From the NCBI GenBank assembly GCA_020852655.1, contig JADZAI010000100.1, positions 76,135 through 123,057 of the forward strand: 46,923 nt of DNA, read 5' to 3'. The notes below the pieces were generated by a model. It was not told the DNA's origin and searched no databases. It saw nothing but the letters and a program-made list of their open reading frames with translations. The position numbers were made by a program, and so were the translations under genes. This stretch comes from Alphaproteobacteria bacterium. Lineage in GTDB: Bacteria; Pseudomonadota; Alphaproteobacteria; Micropepsales; Micropepsaceae. Shown here one piece after another: positions 7,167 through 15,016 of the stretch (positions within the stretch are counted from its first letter, which is position 1; every line of letters begins with the position of its first letter).

Positions 7167-8867
7167 ATGCCACCGCCCGACTCGGCCCGCCCCGCCGTCT
7201 TCACCCTCCGCGACCTCCGGCTGGCGTCGGGCCTGGTCATCGCCGCCTTTGTCGTCTGCCATCTGACGAACCACGCGCTGGGGCTCGTCTCCATCGCCGC
7301 CATGGACGGCGCGCGGCCATGGATCATGCTGGCCTGGCAATCGCTTCCGGGGCAGGTCGCGCTCTACGGTGCGCTGCTGGTTCACGCCGCGCTCGGACTC
7401 TACGCCCTCGTGCGGCGGCGTACCTTCCGGATGCCCTGGTGGGAGGCGGCGCAGCTCGCGCTCGGCCTCGCCGTGCCGTATTTGCTGCTCACCCACATCG
7501 TGAACACCCGCGTCACGCGGGTCCTGGCCGGCATCGACATCGACTATGTCTACGAGCTCAGCTCGCTCTGGGTCGTCGACCCCTGGGTGCGCGCGCAGCA
7601 GATCACGCTGGTGCTGCTCGTCTGGGGCCATCTCCTGTTCGGCCTGCATTTCTGGCTGCGGCTGAAGCCCTGGTATCGCAGCGCCCTGCCCGCCTTCGCC
7701 ATCGTCTACGCCCTGGTGCCGACGCTGGCCCTGCTGGGCTTTGCGCAAGGCGGGATCAGGCTGGCAGCGCAGGAAGCGGTTGCCCCGGGCACCGCGAAGG
7801 CCGTGCTCGCGAAGGGCAAGCCGGCCGACCCCGAGGCGGCAGCCCTGCGACTTTATCTGAAGGCCGACGCGGCGTGGTTCTATCTTGCCCTCGTCGGGGC
7901 CGGTCTGGCCGTGGTGCTCATCCGCCCGGCGTTCACGGCCCGGGGCTTCGCCGTGCGCTATCCCGGCGGCGCCGTGGCGCGGGGGCGGTCGGGCATGTCC
8001 GTCCTGGAAGTCAGCCGCGCCGCCGCACGGCCGCATATGTCGGTATGCGGAGGACGGGCGCGCTGTACGACCTGCCGGGTGAAAGTGGTCGGCACGGCCG
8101 GGCCGCTGCCGGAGCCCAGGGCGGAAGAAGCCCGTGCCCTCGCCCGCATCGCCGCGCCGCCGGACATCCGCCTCGCCTGCCAGCTCAAGCCGGCATCGGA
8201 TATCGAAATCCTGCCGCTCCTCAATCCGACCCTGGTGCAGGCGCCGCGCGGCGGCGACCTCCAGTTCGGCGACGAGCGCACCGTCACCATCCTCTTCGTC
8301 GATCTCCGCGGCTCCAGCCGCCTGGCCGAGCAGCATCTTCCGTTCGACGTCGTCTTCATCCTCAATGCCTATCTGGAGGAGATGGCGCGGGCGGTGTCGG
8401 CCGCGCAGGGCCACTACTCGAACTTCACCGGCGACGGCCTGATGGCGCTCTTCGGCCTCGCCGGCCGTACGCAGGAAGGCGCCCGGCGCGCGCTCCAGGC
8501 AGCGGGCGCCATGCTGGAACGGCTGGAGATCCTGAACCGCCGCCTCACCGGCGAATTCGGCGAGGCGCTCAAGATCGGCATCGGCATCCATACCGGAGAG
8601 GCCATCGTCGGCCGCCTCGGTCCGCCGGGCGCGCCTTTCCTCACGGCGCTCGGCGATACGGTCAACACGGCGGCGCGACTGGAATCGCTGACCAAGGAAA
8701 CCGGCGCTCCGGTCCTGGTGTCGTCGGTGGCGCTTGCCGCCGCAGGGCTGCTCGACGACACCGCCGCGCTTCGCAGCTTCGACATACGCGGACGCCACGG
8801 CGCCGTTGCGGCGCTGGCGCTGGACCCGGAACAGCTCGCCCGGCTGACCCGCGCGACGGACTCCTAA
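7167..8867 (+). CDS. Membrane adenylate cyclase with SdhC-like heme domain and [2Fe-2S] ferredoxin domain
   Basis: A 566-residue three-part enzyme. Residues about 15-255 form six hydrophobic helices with His at 32, 36, 73, 110, 155 and 161, resembling the cytochrome-b anchor of succinate dehydrogenase/fumarate reductase. Residues about 258-352 are a ferredoxin domain with Cys294, Cys300, Cys303 and Cys338. Residues about 370-555 are a class III nucleotide cyclase with metal-binding Asp379 (FVDLRGSS) and Asp423 (FTGDG) and the GDTVNTAARLE helix (Asn500, Arg504). The architecture matches redox-sensing CyaC of Sinorhizobium meliloti. Predicted role: make cAMP in response to quinone, oxygen or iron-sulfur redox state. 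The GNAT gene diverges upstream; its stop overlaps the next convergent gene. Confidence 0.9.
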   Translation: MPPPDSARPAVFTLRDLRLASGLVIAAFVVCHLTNHALGLVSIAAMDGARPWIMLAWQSLPGQVALYGALLVHAALGLYALVRRRTFRMPWWEAAQLALGLAVPYLLLTHIVNTRVTRVLAGIDIDYVYELSSLWVVDPWVRAQQITLVLLVWGHLLFGLHFWLRLKPWYRSALPAFAIVYALVPTLALLGFAQGGIRLAAQEAVAPGTAKAVLAKGKPADPEAAALRLYLKADAAWFYLALVGAGLAVVLIRPAFTARGFAVRYPGGAVARGRSGMSVLEVSRAAARPHMSVCGGRARCTTCRVKVVGTAGPLPEPRAEEARALARIAAPPDIRLACQLKPASDIEILPLLNPTLVQAPRGGDLQFGDERTVTILFVDLRGSSRLAEQHLPFDVVFILNAYLEEMARAVSAAQGHYSNFTGDGLMALFGLAGRTQEGARRALQAAGAMLERLEILNRRLTGEFGEALKIGIGIHTGEAIVGRLGPPGAPFLTALGDTVNTAARLESLTKETGAPVLVSSVALAAAGLLDDTAALRSFDIRGRHGAVAALALDPEQLARLTRATDS

Positions 8868-9376
8868 TCGCGCTGGCGGCGATAGTTCTCGGCCGTGCTC
8901 AGCACATGCCCGTTCGGCGCCGCGATCTCGGAGCGCAGCGTGAAGCGGTCCGGGCCGTCGAACACATAGGACGACGTCATCGTACCGGGCAGTCCGTCGA
9001 TGACGCGCGTCGTCTCGATGAAGCCGTCGGCGCCGAGCGTGACCGTGCCGTAGACCGGCCGCGACTTGCCGCTGGCCCGCAGGGTCCAGAGAACGCCGGC
9101 GGCATCGGCGGAACCATAGACGACCAGCACTTCCTCATGGATGCCGGCGACGCCGCCGGTGGTCGCGACGGTGCCGCGGATGAGCCCGGCGGCGCCGTCC
9201 CAGGCAAAGCTGTAGCGCGTGACGAACTGGTCCGGCACCGGCGGCAATTCCGGTACCCACACCCCGCCGCAGAGCCGCGCGCATAATTGCTGCATGGCCT
9301 CAGGCATCTGAGCCTGCGGGACGGCCCCGGCCAGGCCGCAGAGCGCAATCGCCGCCAGCAACAAGCCCCGCATCAC
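8864..9376 (-). CDS. Secreted protein of unknown function, second of a paralogous pair
   Basis: A 170-residue protein with a clear signal peptide (MRGLLLAAIALCGLAGAVPQA). The mature part opens with LCARLCGGVWVPE and continues as a beta-rich domain with IRGTVATTGGVAG, GSADAAGVLW and a C-terminal ENYRR motif. It shares the CxxxCGxWxPE start, the RGT/GG turn and the final Y-R-R signature with the upstream gene, so the two arose by duplication. Its ATG overlaps that gene's stop by four bases. The two Cys may form a disulfide in the periplasm. I do not recognise a named family. Confidence 0.6.
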   Translation of the reverse strand: MMRGLLLAAIALCGLAGAVPQAQMPEAMQQLCARLCGGVWVPELPPVPDQFVTRYSFAWDGAAGLIRGTVATTGGVAGIHEEVLVVYGSADAAGVLWTLRASGKSRPVYGTVTLGADGFIETTRVIDGLPGTMTSSYVFDGPDRFTLRSEIAAPNGHVLSTAENYRRQRD

Positions 9377-9861
9377 TTCGCCCTTCGATAATATTGCTCG
9401 CCGAACCCGTAGTTATAATGGGCCGCGCTTTCCGCCCGCTCCACCCGCAATCGACCGTCCTGTTGCAGAGTCCAGGTTGTGCTGGCGGTTATGGTCGGGT
9501 TGCCGGGCGCCAGGGAGTCGATCTGCAATACGCCTTCGCCGAGGCGGACGAGCGACTCCGTCCGCATCCCCGCACCGCTGACGACAAGCGTGATGTCGCG
9601 TTCATGATTTGCCCGGAATGCAAGGTCATGCGTCATCGTGCCGTTCTGTCCGCCGAAGGCGGTTTGCGTGCCGCGCAGTTCGCCAGAGGCCGCGTCCCAG
9701 TGCAGTTCCAGCCTGAACGAGTCGGCGTTGTGCTCGTCGTCGATCGCCTCCGGCTCCCACGTACCGCACACGAGATCGCAGACCGGCTTCAGCGGTGAAT
9801 CTTCCGGCACCGCCTCCGCCGGGGCTGCCAGCGACGCCGCCACCAGGACCCAATGCAGCAT
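9373..9861 (-). CDS. Secreted protein of unknown function, first of a paralogous pair
   Basis: A 162-residue protein from ATG 9861. The signal peptide is MLHWVLVAASLAAPAEA. The mature domain starts VCDLVCGTWEPEA, with ELRGTQTAFGGQNG in the middle and FGEQYYRRAK at the end, parallel to the following gene. The start codon sits directly after a 10-bp perfect hairpin whose 3' arm holds the ribosome binding site GGAG (plus-strand 9868-9871), six bases from the ATG, so translation is probably controlled. It lies 73 bases behind a citrate synthase gene on the same strand. No function assigned. Confidence 0.6.
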   Translation of the reverse strand: MLHWVLVAASLAAPAEAVPEDSPLKPVCDLVCGTWEPEAIDDEHNADSFRLELHWDAASGELRGTQTAFGGQNGTMTHDLAFRANHERDITLVVSGAGMRTESLVRLGEGVLQIDSLAPGNPTITASTTWTLQQDGRLRVERAESAAHYNYGFGEQYYRRAK

Positions 9862-9864
9862 CCC

Positions 9865-9892
9865 ACTCTCCGCCTTCCGTTCGGCGGAGAGT
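9865..9892 (-). promoter_or_regulatory. Perfect 10-bp hairpin hiding the ribosome binding site of the secreted pair
   Basis: ACTCTCCGCC (9865-9874) and GGCGGAGAGT (9883-9892) are perfect inverted repeats around an 8-base loop. In the minus-strand transcript the 3' arm contains GGAG at ideal distance (6 bases) from the ATG at 9861. No U-tract follows and the start codon is three bases away, so a translational switch is more likely than a terminator. Confidence 0.55.
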
Positions 9893-9934
9893 TAACACGC
9901 CGCCGTCAGCCGGTGCGGCGCAGCGTTGTCGCAG

Positions 9935-11020
9935 TCACGGCCTGACGCCGTCATAGACCGCCTCGGGCCGGATCAGCCGCCCCTTGCGGGCGTGATGCTC
10001 GATCGCGTGCGCGGTCCAGCCCGCCACCCGGCCGATCGCGAAGATCGGCGTGAACAGCGTGCGCGGGATGCTGAGGGCGTCGAGCAGCAGCGCGGTGTAG
10101 AACTCGACATTGGTGTCGAGCTTCCGGCCGGGATGGCGCCGCGCCAGTTCGGCCTGCGCCGCCGACTCCACCGCCGTCGCCAGCGCCAGCCGCGGCGTCT
10201 CCGGCGCCAGCGCCATCAGCGCCGCCTTCAGCACGTCGGCCCGCGGGTCGCGGGTGCGGTAGATACGATGGCCGAAGCCCATCAGCCGGTCGCCGCGGTC
10301 CAGGGCCATGGCCAGCCAGTCCGTGATCCGGCCGGCGCTGCCGATCTCGTCCAGCATGTCGAGCACCGGCCCCGGCGCGCCGCCATGCAGCGGACCGCTC
10401 AGAGCCGCATAGGCCGCCGTCACCGCCGACACCATGCTCGCCCGCGTCGCAATCACGACGCGGCAGGCGAAGGTCGAGGCGTTCATGCCGTGGTCGCTGA
10501 CCGTCGTCAGATAGGTATCGAGGGCCCGCGCCTCGGCCTCCGTCGCCGGCCGGCCGCGCAGCAGCCGCAGCGTGTCGGCGGCGTGGCCCAGCGCCGGGTC
10601 CGGCGCCAGCGGCGTCTCGCCGCGGCGCAGCGCCTCCAGCGTCGCCAGCAGCACCGGCACCGCGGCGGCGATGGCGAGCGCCGCGTTCGGTCCGTCCGGC
10701 ACGCTCAGCGCCGCGATGGCGGCGCGCAGGCCGTCGATCGCCGGCAGATGCACCAGCGACGGGCATATCCGCCGCGCCTGGGCGAAGGCCGCCGTCCGGG
10801 CCGCGCCGAACAGCGCCGGATCGGCCAGCGGCGTACCGGGATCGGCCAGCCGCCACAGCCGCGCGGCCACGCCCTCGAAGGTCTCGTGCCGGGCCAGATC
10901 GTCGATCCGCTCGCCGGCGATCACCAGTTCCCCGGCCATGCCCTCGACCAGGCTCAGCGCCGTCACCGCCGCCGGCACCCCGTCCAGTCCAATCTGGGGC
11001 GCTTTCACATGCACGTTCAT
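9935..11020 (-). CDS. Citrate synthase family enzyme (citrate/2-methylcitrate synthase type)
   Basis: A 361-residue citrate-synthase-fold protein, shorter than the 430-residue housekeeping type. Conserved parts are SDHGMNASTFACR (His177), GPLHGGAPG (His212), GFGHRIYRTRDPRA (His251) and TNVEFYTALLL. It condenses acetyl-CoA or propionyl-CoA with oxaloacetate. The usual catalytic Asp of NVDF is Glu306 here; I believe related short citrate synthases also show Glu, so this need not mean inactivity. The C-terminal FAIGRVAGWTAHAIEHH is intact. It diverges from a second citrate synthase with an HTH domain. Whether it makes citrate or methylcitrate cannot be told from sequence. Confidence 0.88.
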   Translation of the reverse strand: MNVHVKAPQIGLDGVPAAVTALSLVEGMAGELVIAGERIDDLARHETFEGVAARLWRLADPGTPLADPALFGAARTAAFAQARRICPSLVHLPAIDGLRAAIAALSVPDGPNAALAIAAAVPVLLATLEALRRGETPLAPDPALGHAADTLRLLRGRPATEAEARALDTYLTTVSDHGMNASTFACRVVIATRASMVSAVTAAYAALSGPLHGGAPGPVLDMLDEIGSAGRITDWLAMALDRGDRLMGFGHRIYRTRDPRADVLKAALMALAPETPRLALATAVESAAQAELARRHPGRKLDTNVEFYTALLLDALSIPRTLFTPIFAIGRVAGWTAHAIEHHARKGRLIRPEAVYDGVRP

Positions 11021-11067
11021 CGCTCACTCCTCGCTTTGCGTGCGGAGCTTGCGCCGATCCTAAAACC

Positions 11068-11095
11068 GATCAATATTGACGAGCATGATCAATAT
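11068..11095. promoter_or_regulatory. AT-rich repeats between the two citrate synthase genes
   Basis: GATCAATAT occurs twice (11068-11076 and 11087-11095), and the first copy overlaps the 10-base palindrome TCAATATTGA (11070-11079). The direct repeats are 19 bases apart, about two helical turns. A MerR-like HTH protein is encoded immediately downstream, so this is a plausible shared operator for both genes. If translation starts at 11085, the second copy lies within the start of the coding region. Confidence 0.45.
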
Positions 11096-12293
11096 AAATG
11101 GCAACGAAGCGCTCTACATGACGGCGCAGGAGGCGGCGGCGACACTCTCCGTCTCTCCGGCCACGATCTACGCCTATGTCAGCCGCGGCCTCATCCGCTC
11201 CGAGGCCTCCGCCGAGGGCCGCGCCAAACGCTATCGAGCCGAGGACGTGCGGCAGTTGAAAGAGCGGCGCGCCCCCGCCGAGGCCAAGGCGCCGGTCGAG
11301 ACCGGCACGCCCTTCGCCTTCGATTCCGCCATCTGCCTCATCACCCCGGAAGGCCCCTTCTACCGCGGCGCCTCGGCCGCCGAGCTGTCGCAGCACGCGA
11401 GCTTCGAGCATGTCGCGACGCTGCTGTGGGATGCGAAGGACGGCGACCCCTTCGCCGAGACCGGCTCGGCGCCGCTCTGGCACAAGCTCGAAGGCTATGT
11501 CGCCGCCCTCGCCGATCGTCCGTTCACGGATCGTGCGGCGGCGATCATGGCGCTCGCCTCCAGCCTCGATCCCGCAGCCTTCAACGGCACCAATGCCGGC
11601 GGCGCCGCCATCGGCGTCCGCGCCATCCGCCTGCTCACCGCCCTCGCGACCGGCAGGCCGCCCTCGCGCCAGCCGATCCACAGGCAGCTCGCCGAGGCCT
11701 GGGCGCCGGGCAAGCGCGAGGCCGCCGACCTGCTCCGCCGCGCCCTCGTCCTCATCGCCGACCACGAACTCAACGCCTCGACCTTCGCCGCCCGTGTCGC
11801 CGTCTCGACCGGCACCTCCGTCTACGACGCGCTTTCGGCGGCACTGACGACACTGAAGGGACCGCGCCACGGCGGGGCCTCGACGCGCGCCGTGCGCTTC
11901 ATCGCGCGCCTCGCCGCCAGCGACGCCGAGACCGAGATCAAGGATCTGCGCGCGATGGGCGAACGCCTGCCCGGCTTCGGCCACATGCTCTACCGCGCCG
12001 CCGACCCGCGCGCCGTGGCGCTGCTGAAGGCACTGACGGCGGCCGGCGCCGACCGCCGCCTCACCGAAGGTGTCGTCACCGCCGCCTACGAGATCGCCGG
12101 CGTCGATCCCAATATCGACTTCGCGCACGGCGTCATGGCCCATTTCCTCGGCCTGCCGCCTCTCGCCGAACTCACCATCTTCGCCATCGGCCGCACCGCC
12201 GGCTGGACCGCCCACGCCATGGAGCAACGCGCCACGGGGCAGTTGATCCGCCCACGGGCGCGCTATGTAGGTCCGGCGCCGCGGGGCGCTTAG
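11085..12293 (+). CDS. Citrate synthase with N-terminal helix-turn-helix domain
   Basis: A 402-residue protein from ATG 11085; ATG 11118 (MTAQEAAATL) is a good alternative. Residues about 12-60 form a MerR/excisionase-like HTH: MTAQEAAATLSVSPATIYAY, VSRGLIRSE, RAKRYRAEDVRQLKERR. A short linker leads to a citrate synthase domain with His217 (ADHELNASTF), His252 (RHGGAS), His290 (GFGHMLYRAADPRA) and Asp335 (NIDFAHG), so the catalytic residues look complete. The FAIGRTAGWTAHAMEQ helix is kept. It may be a DNA-binding enzyme or a regulator that senses oxaloacetate or acyl-CoA with a citrate synthase fold. The divergent gene is another citrate synthase. Fusions of this kind exist in databases as far as I recall, but I know of no proven function. 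Confidence 0.87.
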   Translation: MININGNEALYMTAQEAAATLSVSPATIYAYVSRGLIRSEASAEGRAKRYRAEDVRQLKERRAPAEAKAPVETGTPFAFDSAICLITPEGPFYRGASAAELSQHASFEHVATLLWDAKDGDPFAETGSAPLWHKLEGYVAALADRPFTDRAAAIMALASSLDPAAFNGTNAGGAAIGVRAIRLLTALATGRPPSRQPIHRQLAEAWAPGKREAADLLRRALVLIADHELNASTFAARVAVSTGTSVYDALSAALTTLKGPRHGGASTRAVRFIARLAASDAETEIKDLRAMGERLPGFGHMLYRAADPRAVALLKALTAAGADRRLTEGVVTAAYEIAGVDPNIDFAHGVMAHFLGLPPLAELTIFAIGRTAGWTAHAMEQRATGQLIRPRARYVGPAPRGA

Positions 12294-12453
12294 GCGGCAC
12301 GAACGGCACGCGAAACCGTGGATCGAATAGAGTTACCCACAGGGCCGGTCTGGAGAAGGGAAAAAGTGGAAAACGAATACCCCGCGCCGCCGAAGCCCGC
12401 CCCACTCCCCTCCCCACGCCCGTCCTGCTAAGCGGGCGCGCGAGGAGAGGTTC

Positions 12454-13665
12454 ATGTTGAATGTGCAAACCGCCGGCGCGCTGGCCGGGGTCAAGGTCGT
12501 CGATCTTAGCCGCGTGCTCGGCGGCCCCTATGCGACACAGGTCCTGGGCGACCACGGGGCCGAGGTCATCAAGGTCGAACCGCCCGGCGGCGACGAGACC
12601 CGCGAATGGGGTCCGCCCTTCCGCGACGACGGCGCCAGGCGCGGTCCCAGCGGGTACTATCTCAACGTCAATCGCAACAAGCGCGGGATCGCCCTCGACC
12701 TCCGCAAGGCCGAGGGCCGCGCCGCGCTGCTCCGCCTGCTCCAGGACGCCGACGTCCTGATCGAGAATTTCAAGTCGGGCACGCTGGAGAAATGGGACCT
12801 CGGCTTCGAGGCCGTGCTTCAGCCCCTGTTCCCGCGGCTGATCCAGGCTCGCGTCTCAGGCTTCGGCAGCGAAGGCCCCTATGGCGGCTTCCCCGGCTAT
12901 GATGCCGTCGTCCAGACCATGACCGGCCTCTCCAGCGTGACCGGCTCGCCCGCCAGCGGCCCGGTGAAGATGGGTACGCCGGTCATCGACATCGCGAGCG
13001 GCCTCAACGCCGTCATCGGTATCCTCCTCGCCTTGCGCGAGCGCGACCGCACCGGCAAGGGCCAGCTCGTCGAGGTCGCGCTCTATGACGTCGGCCTGTC
13101 GCTGCTGCACCCGCACTCGGCGAACTGGCTGTGGGGCCGGAAGATGCCGACCCTCACCGGCAACGCCCATCCCAACGTCGCGCCCTACGACCTCTTCGCC
13201 ACCGCGACGCGCCCCGTCTTCCTCGGCGTCGGCAATGACGGCCAGGTGAAGAAAGCCTTCGCCGTGCTCGGTATTCCGGAGCTGGGCGAGGATCCGCGCT
13301 TCAACACCATGGCGGCACGCAACGCGAACCGCGCCGAGCTCACCGCCATTCTCGCGCCGATCTTCGCCAGGCATGACGGCGTCGCCCTCGCCCGTACGCT
13401 GCTGGAGGCGGGCGTTCCGGCCGGGCCGCTCAACACTGTCCAGGAGGCGCTGGAGGAGCCGCACACGGCGGTGCGCAAGATGACGATCGCGACCGAGGGC
13501 TACAAGGGCATGGGCAGTCCGATCAAGCTGTCGGCGACGCCGGCCTCGCTGCGCAAGCTGCCGCCCGACTTCGGCGCCGACACCGACGCCGTGCTCGGCG
13601 AAGCCGGCTTCGATGCCGAGGCCATCGCAGCCCTTCGCCGCAGCGGCGCCATTCCGCCGAAGTGA
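12454..13665 (+). CDS. CaiB/BaiF family (class III) CoA-transferase
   Basis: A 403-residue type III CoA-transferase. GGAGAGG sits a few bases before ATG 12454. The N-terminus has the family signature KVVDLSRVLGGPYATQVLGD and AEVIKVEPPGGDETREWGPPF. Asp150 in PGYDAVVQTMTGL is the expected acyl-accepting catalytic aspartate. GNAHPNVAPYDLF and the GVPAGPLNTVQEAL C-terminal segment complete the fold. These enzymes move CoA between carboxylic acids, such as succinyl-CoA to another acid, and work as interlocked dimers in the cytoplasm. The neighbouring citrate synthases and acyl-CoA genes suggest organic acid activation; the acid is unknown. Confidence 0.92.
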   Translation: MLNVQTAGALAGVKVVDLSRVLGGPYATQVLGDHGAEVIKVEPPGGDETREWGPPFRDDGARRGPSGYYLNVNRNKRGIALDLRKAEGRAALLRLLQDADVLIENFKSGTLEKWDLGFEAVLQPLFPRLIQARVSGFGSEGPYGGFPGYDAVVQTMTGLSSVTGSPASGPVKMGTPVIDIASGLNAVIGILLALRERDRTGKGQLVEVALYDVGLSLLHPHSANWLWGRKMPTLTGNAHPNVAPYDLFATATRPVFLGVGNDGQVKKAFAVLGIPELGEDPRFNTMAARNANRAELTAILAPIFARHDGVALARTLLEAGVPAGPLNTVQEALEEPHTAVRKMTIATEGYKGMGSPIKLSATPASLRKLPPDFGADTDAVLGEAGFDAEAIAALRRSGAIPPK

Positions 13666-13672
13666 CCTTCGC

Positions 13673-14215
13673 CTATCCTTCGAAGCTCTTGCGCAGCTCG
13701 ATCAGATGGAAGTCGCCGCGCACGGCGCCTGAGGCCGCGTGGAAAGGAAACGGCTCGGTCTTGCCGGTCCTCAGATAGCCGCGCCGCTCATACCACTCGA
13801 TGAGTTCGCTGCGGAGGTTGATGACCACCATCGTCATCGCCTTGGCGGCCCAGAGGTCCCGGGCCGCCCGCTCGCACTTTTCCAGCACGGTCTTGCCGAC
13901 GCCCGTCGCCTGGTCGCTCGGATCGACCGCGAACATGCCGAAATAGGCCTCGTCGCCGTCCTTCTGGACCAGCGCGCAGGCCAAAAGCACGTCGCGCTTC
14001 ACCACCGGGTCCAGCCGCTCGGCCAGCACGAAGCGGCTGTCATGATCGGCAATGAGTCCGGCGATCTCCGCCTCGGTCGTGCGCGGACCGATGAGCAGGT
14101 GGGATTCCGTCGTCCAACCCTTGGCCGCGTCGGGCCCACGATAGGCGCGCTCGATCAGCGCCGTCACCTGGGCAGCGTCATGGGCAGTCGCATAGCGGAA
14201 ATGCGGGTCCGGCAT
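13673..14215 (-). CDS. GNAT-family N-acetyltransferase
   Basis: A 180-residue single-domain GNAT. It has FRYATAHDAAQVTALIERAY at the start, a FGMFAVDPSDQATGVGKTVLEKCE acetyl-CoA binding segment (conserved Q-x2-G-x-G) near residue 100, and MVVINLRSELIEWYERRGY towards the end, which is the usual beta5-alpha4 pattern. The substrate is unknown; similar proteins are often annotated as unspecified acetyltransferases. It is encoded convergent to the CoA-transferase with 7 bases between the stops, and diverges from the secreted COG3650-like gene. Confidence 0.85.
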   Translation of the reverse strand: MPDPHFRYATAHDAAQVTALIERAYRGPDAAKGWTTESHLLIGPRTTEAEIAGLIADHDSRFVLAERLDPVVKRDVLLACALVQKDGDEAYFGMFAVDPSDQATGVGKTVLEKCERAARDLWAAKAMTMVVINLRSELIEWYERRGYLRTGKTEPFPFHAASGAVRGDFHLIELRKSFEG

Positions 14216-14304
14216 CGGACCATAATCTCAGGGAAATGGCCGGTCGCCAAGGTTGCGGCGCGGGCATGGTTCCGATTTGGTTGCCGCGAGAGAGGGAACC
14301 CGAC

Positions 14305-15012
14305 ATGCGCCTGACCGTCCTTGTACTCGCTGGATTTCTCAGCCTGCCTGCTCTTGCCGCTTCCGCAGATGCGCCCAGCCCGTTCACAGGCGCCATAACG
14401 GCGCTGGGCACGGAGCCCTTCTGGGGCCTGGCCATCGACCCCCAAAGCAAGACGCTGTGGTTCCACGAGGACGAAGAGTCCGACCTGCCGGCGAACAATT
14501 ACGTCGCGCCCGTCATCGGCGCCGACGGCACGGCAACGTTCACCGCCAAGGATTTCGAGATCGTGCTCAAGGTCACCGGCGATTGCTCGGACGGCATGTC
14601 GGACAACACCTTCCCCATGAGCGCCACGGTGAAGACCGTGAACCGGACCTATACGGGCTGCGCCTATCCGCGCTGGGACAATGATTTGCTGACGCTGCTG
14701 CCGCAGATCGATTCGTGCCTTGCCGCCGCCAAGTCCAAAGGCCCGGTCACGCTGGCGACGCGCACGAATGCCGGCGTCATCGTGCGCGTCATGGTCGACG
14801 ACGGAACCTTCGAGTGCGCTTTCCCCGGCGACTCGACGCGCCCCGGGAAGGCCGCCGTCGCAACCGATGCGGCCCCGATGGTGAGCGAGCGCGACCCGCT
14901 CTTCTATCGCGCGCCCGGCGAGAATCCCGGCGGCGAGTGCTTCGACGCGCCGGAAATCCGCTCGGCCGACGGCAAGCTCATCGGCTGGACCATGGCCGAC
15001 GAGGATTGCTGA
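14305..15012 (+). CDS. Secreted COG3650-like protein
   Basis: A 235-residue protein. ATG 14305 is preferred to in-frame starts further up because GAGAGGG precedes it and it opens a signal peptide (MRLTVLVLAGFLSLPALAASA). The mature protein begins with TALGTEPFWGLAI, the hallmark of COG3650-like envelope proteins that resemble the META/HslJ domain, then GDCSDGMSDNTFPMSATV and NRTYTGCAYPRW. A second part (about 150-235) has several Cys and no family I recognise. Probably periplasmic. It converges on the MerR gene with 4 bases between them. Function unknown. Confidence 0.65.
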   Translation: MRLTVLVLAGFLSLPALAASADAPSPFTGAITALGTEPFWGLAIDPQSKTLWFHEDEESDLPANNYVAPVIGADGTATFTAKDFEIVLKVTGDCSDGMSDNTFPMSATVKTVNRTYTGCAYPRWDNDLLTLLPQIDSCLAAAKSKGPVTLATRTNAGVIVRVMVDDGTFECAFPGDSTRPGKAAVATDAAPMVSERDPLFYRAPGENPGGECFDAPEIRSADGKLIGWTMADEDC

Positions 15013-15016
15013 CGGC

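Noticed and set aside
6968..9286. 772-codon plus-strand open frame over the cyclase gene
   Set aside because: Out of frame with the obvious cyclase; Arg/Pro-rich with no domain.
9865..9892. Hairpin as a Rho-independent terminator of the citrate synthase gene
   Set aside because: No U-tract, and the next start codon follows after three bases; ribosome-site masking fits better.
12333..12341. TTACCCACA, DnaA-box-like site, as part of a replication origin
   Set aside because: A single imperfect box without a cluster, AT-rich region or dnaA/parAB genes.
9926..12460. 844-codon plus-strand open frame over both citrate synthases
   Set aside because: Overlaps two well-supported genes and encodes an Arg/Ala/Gln-rich low-complexity sequence.
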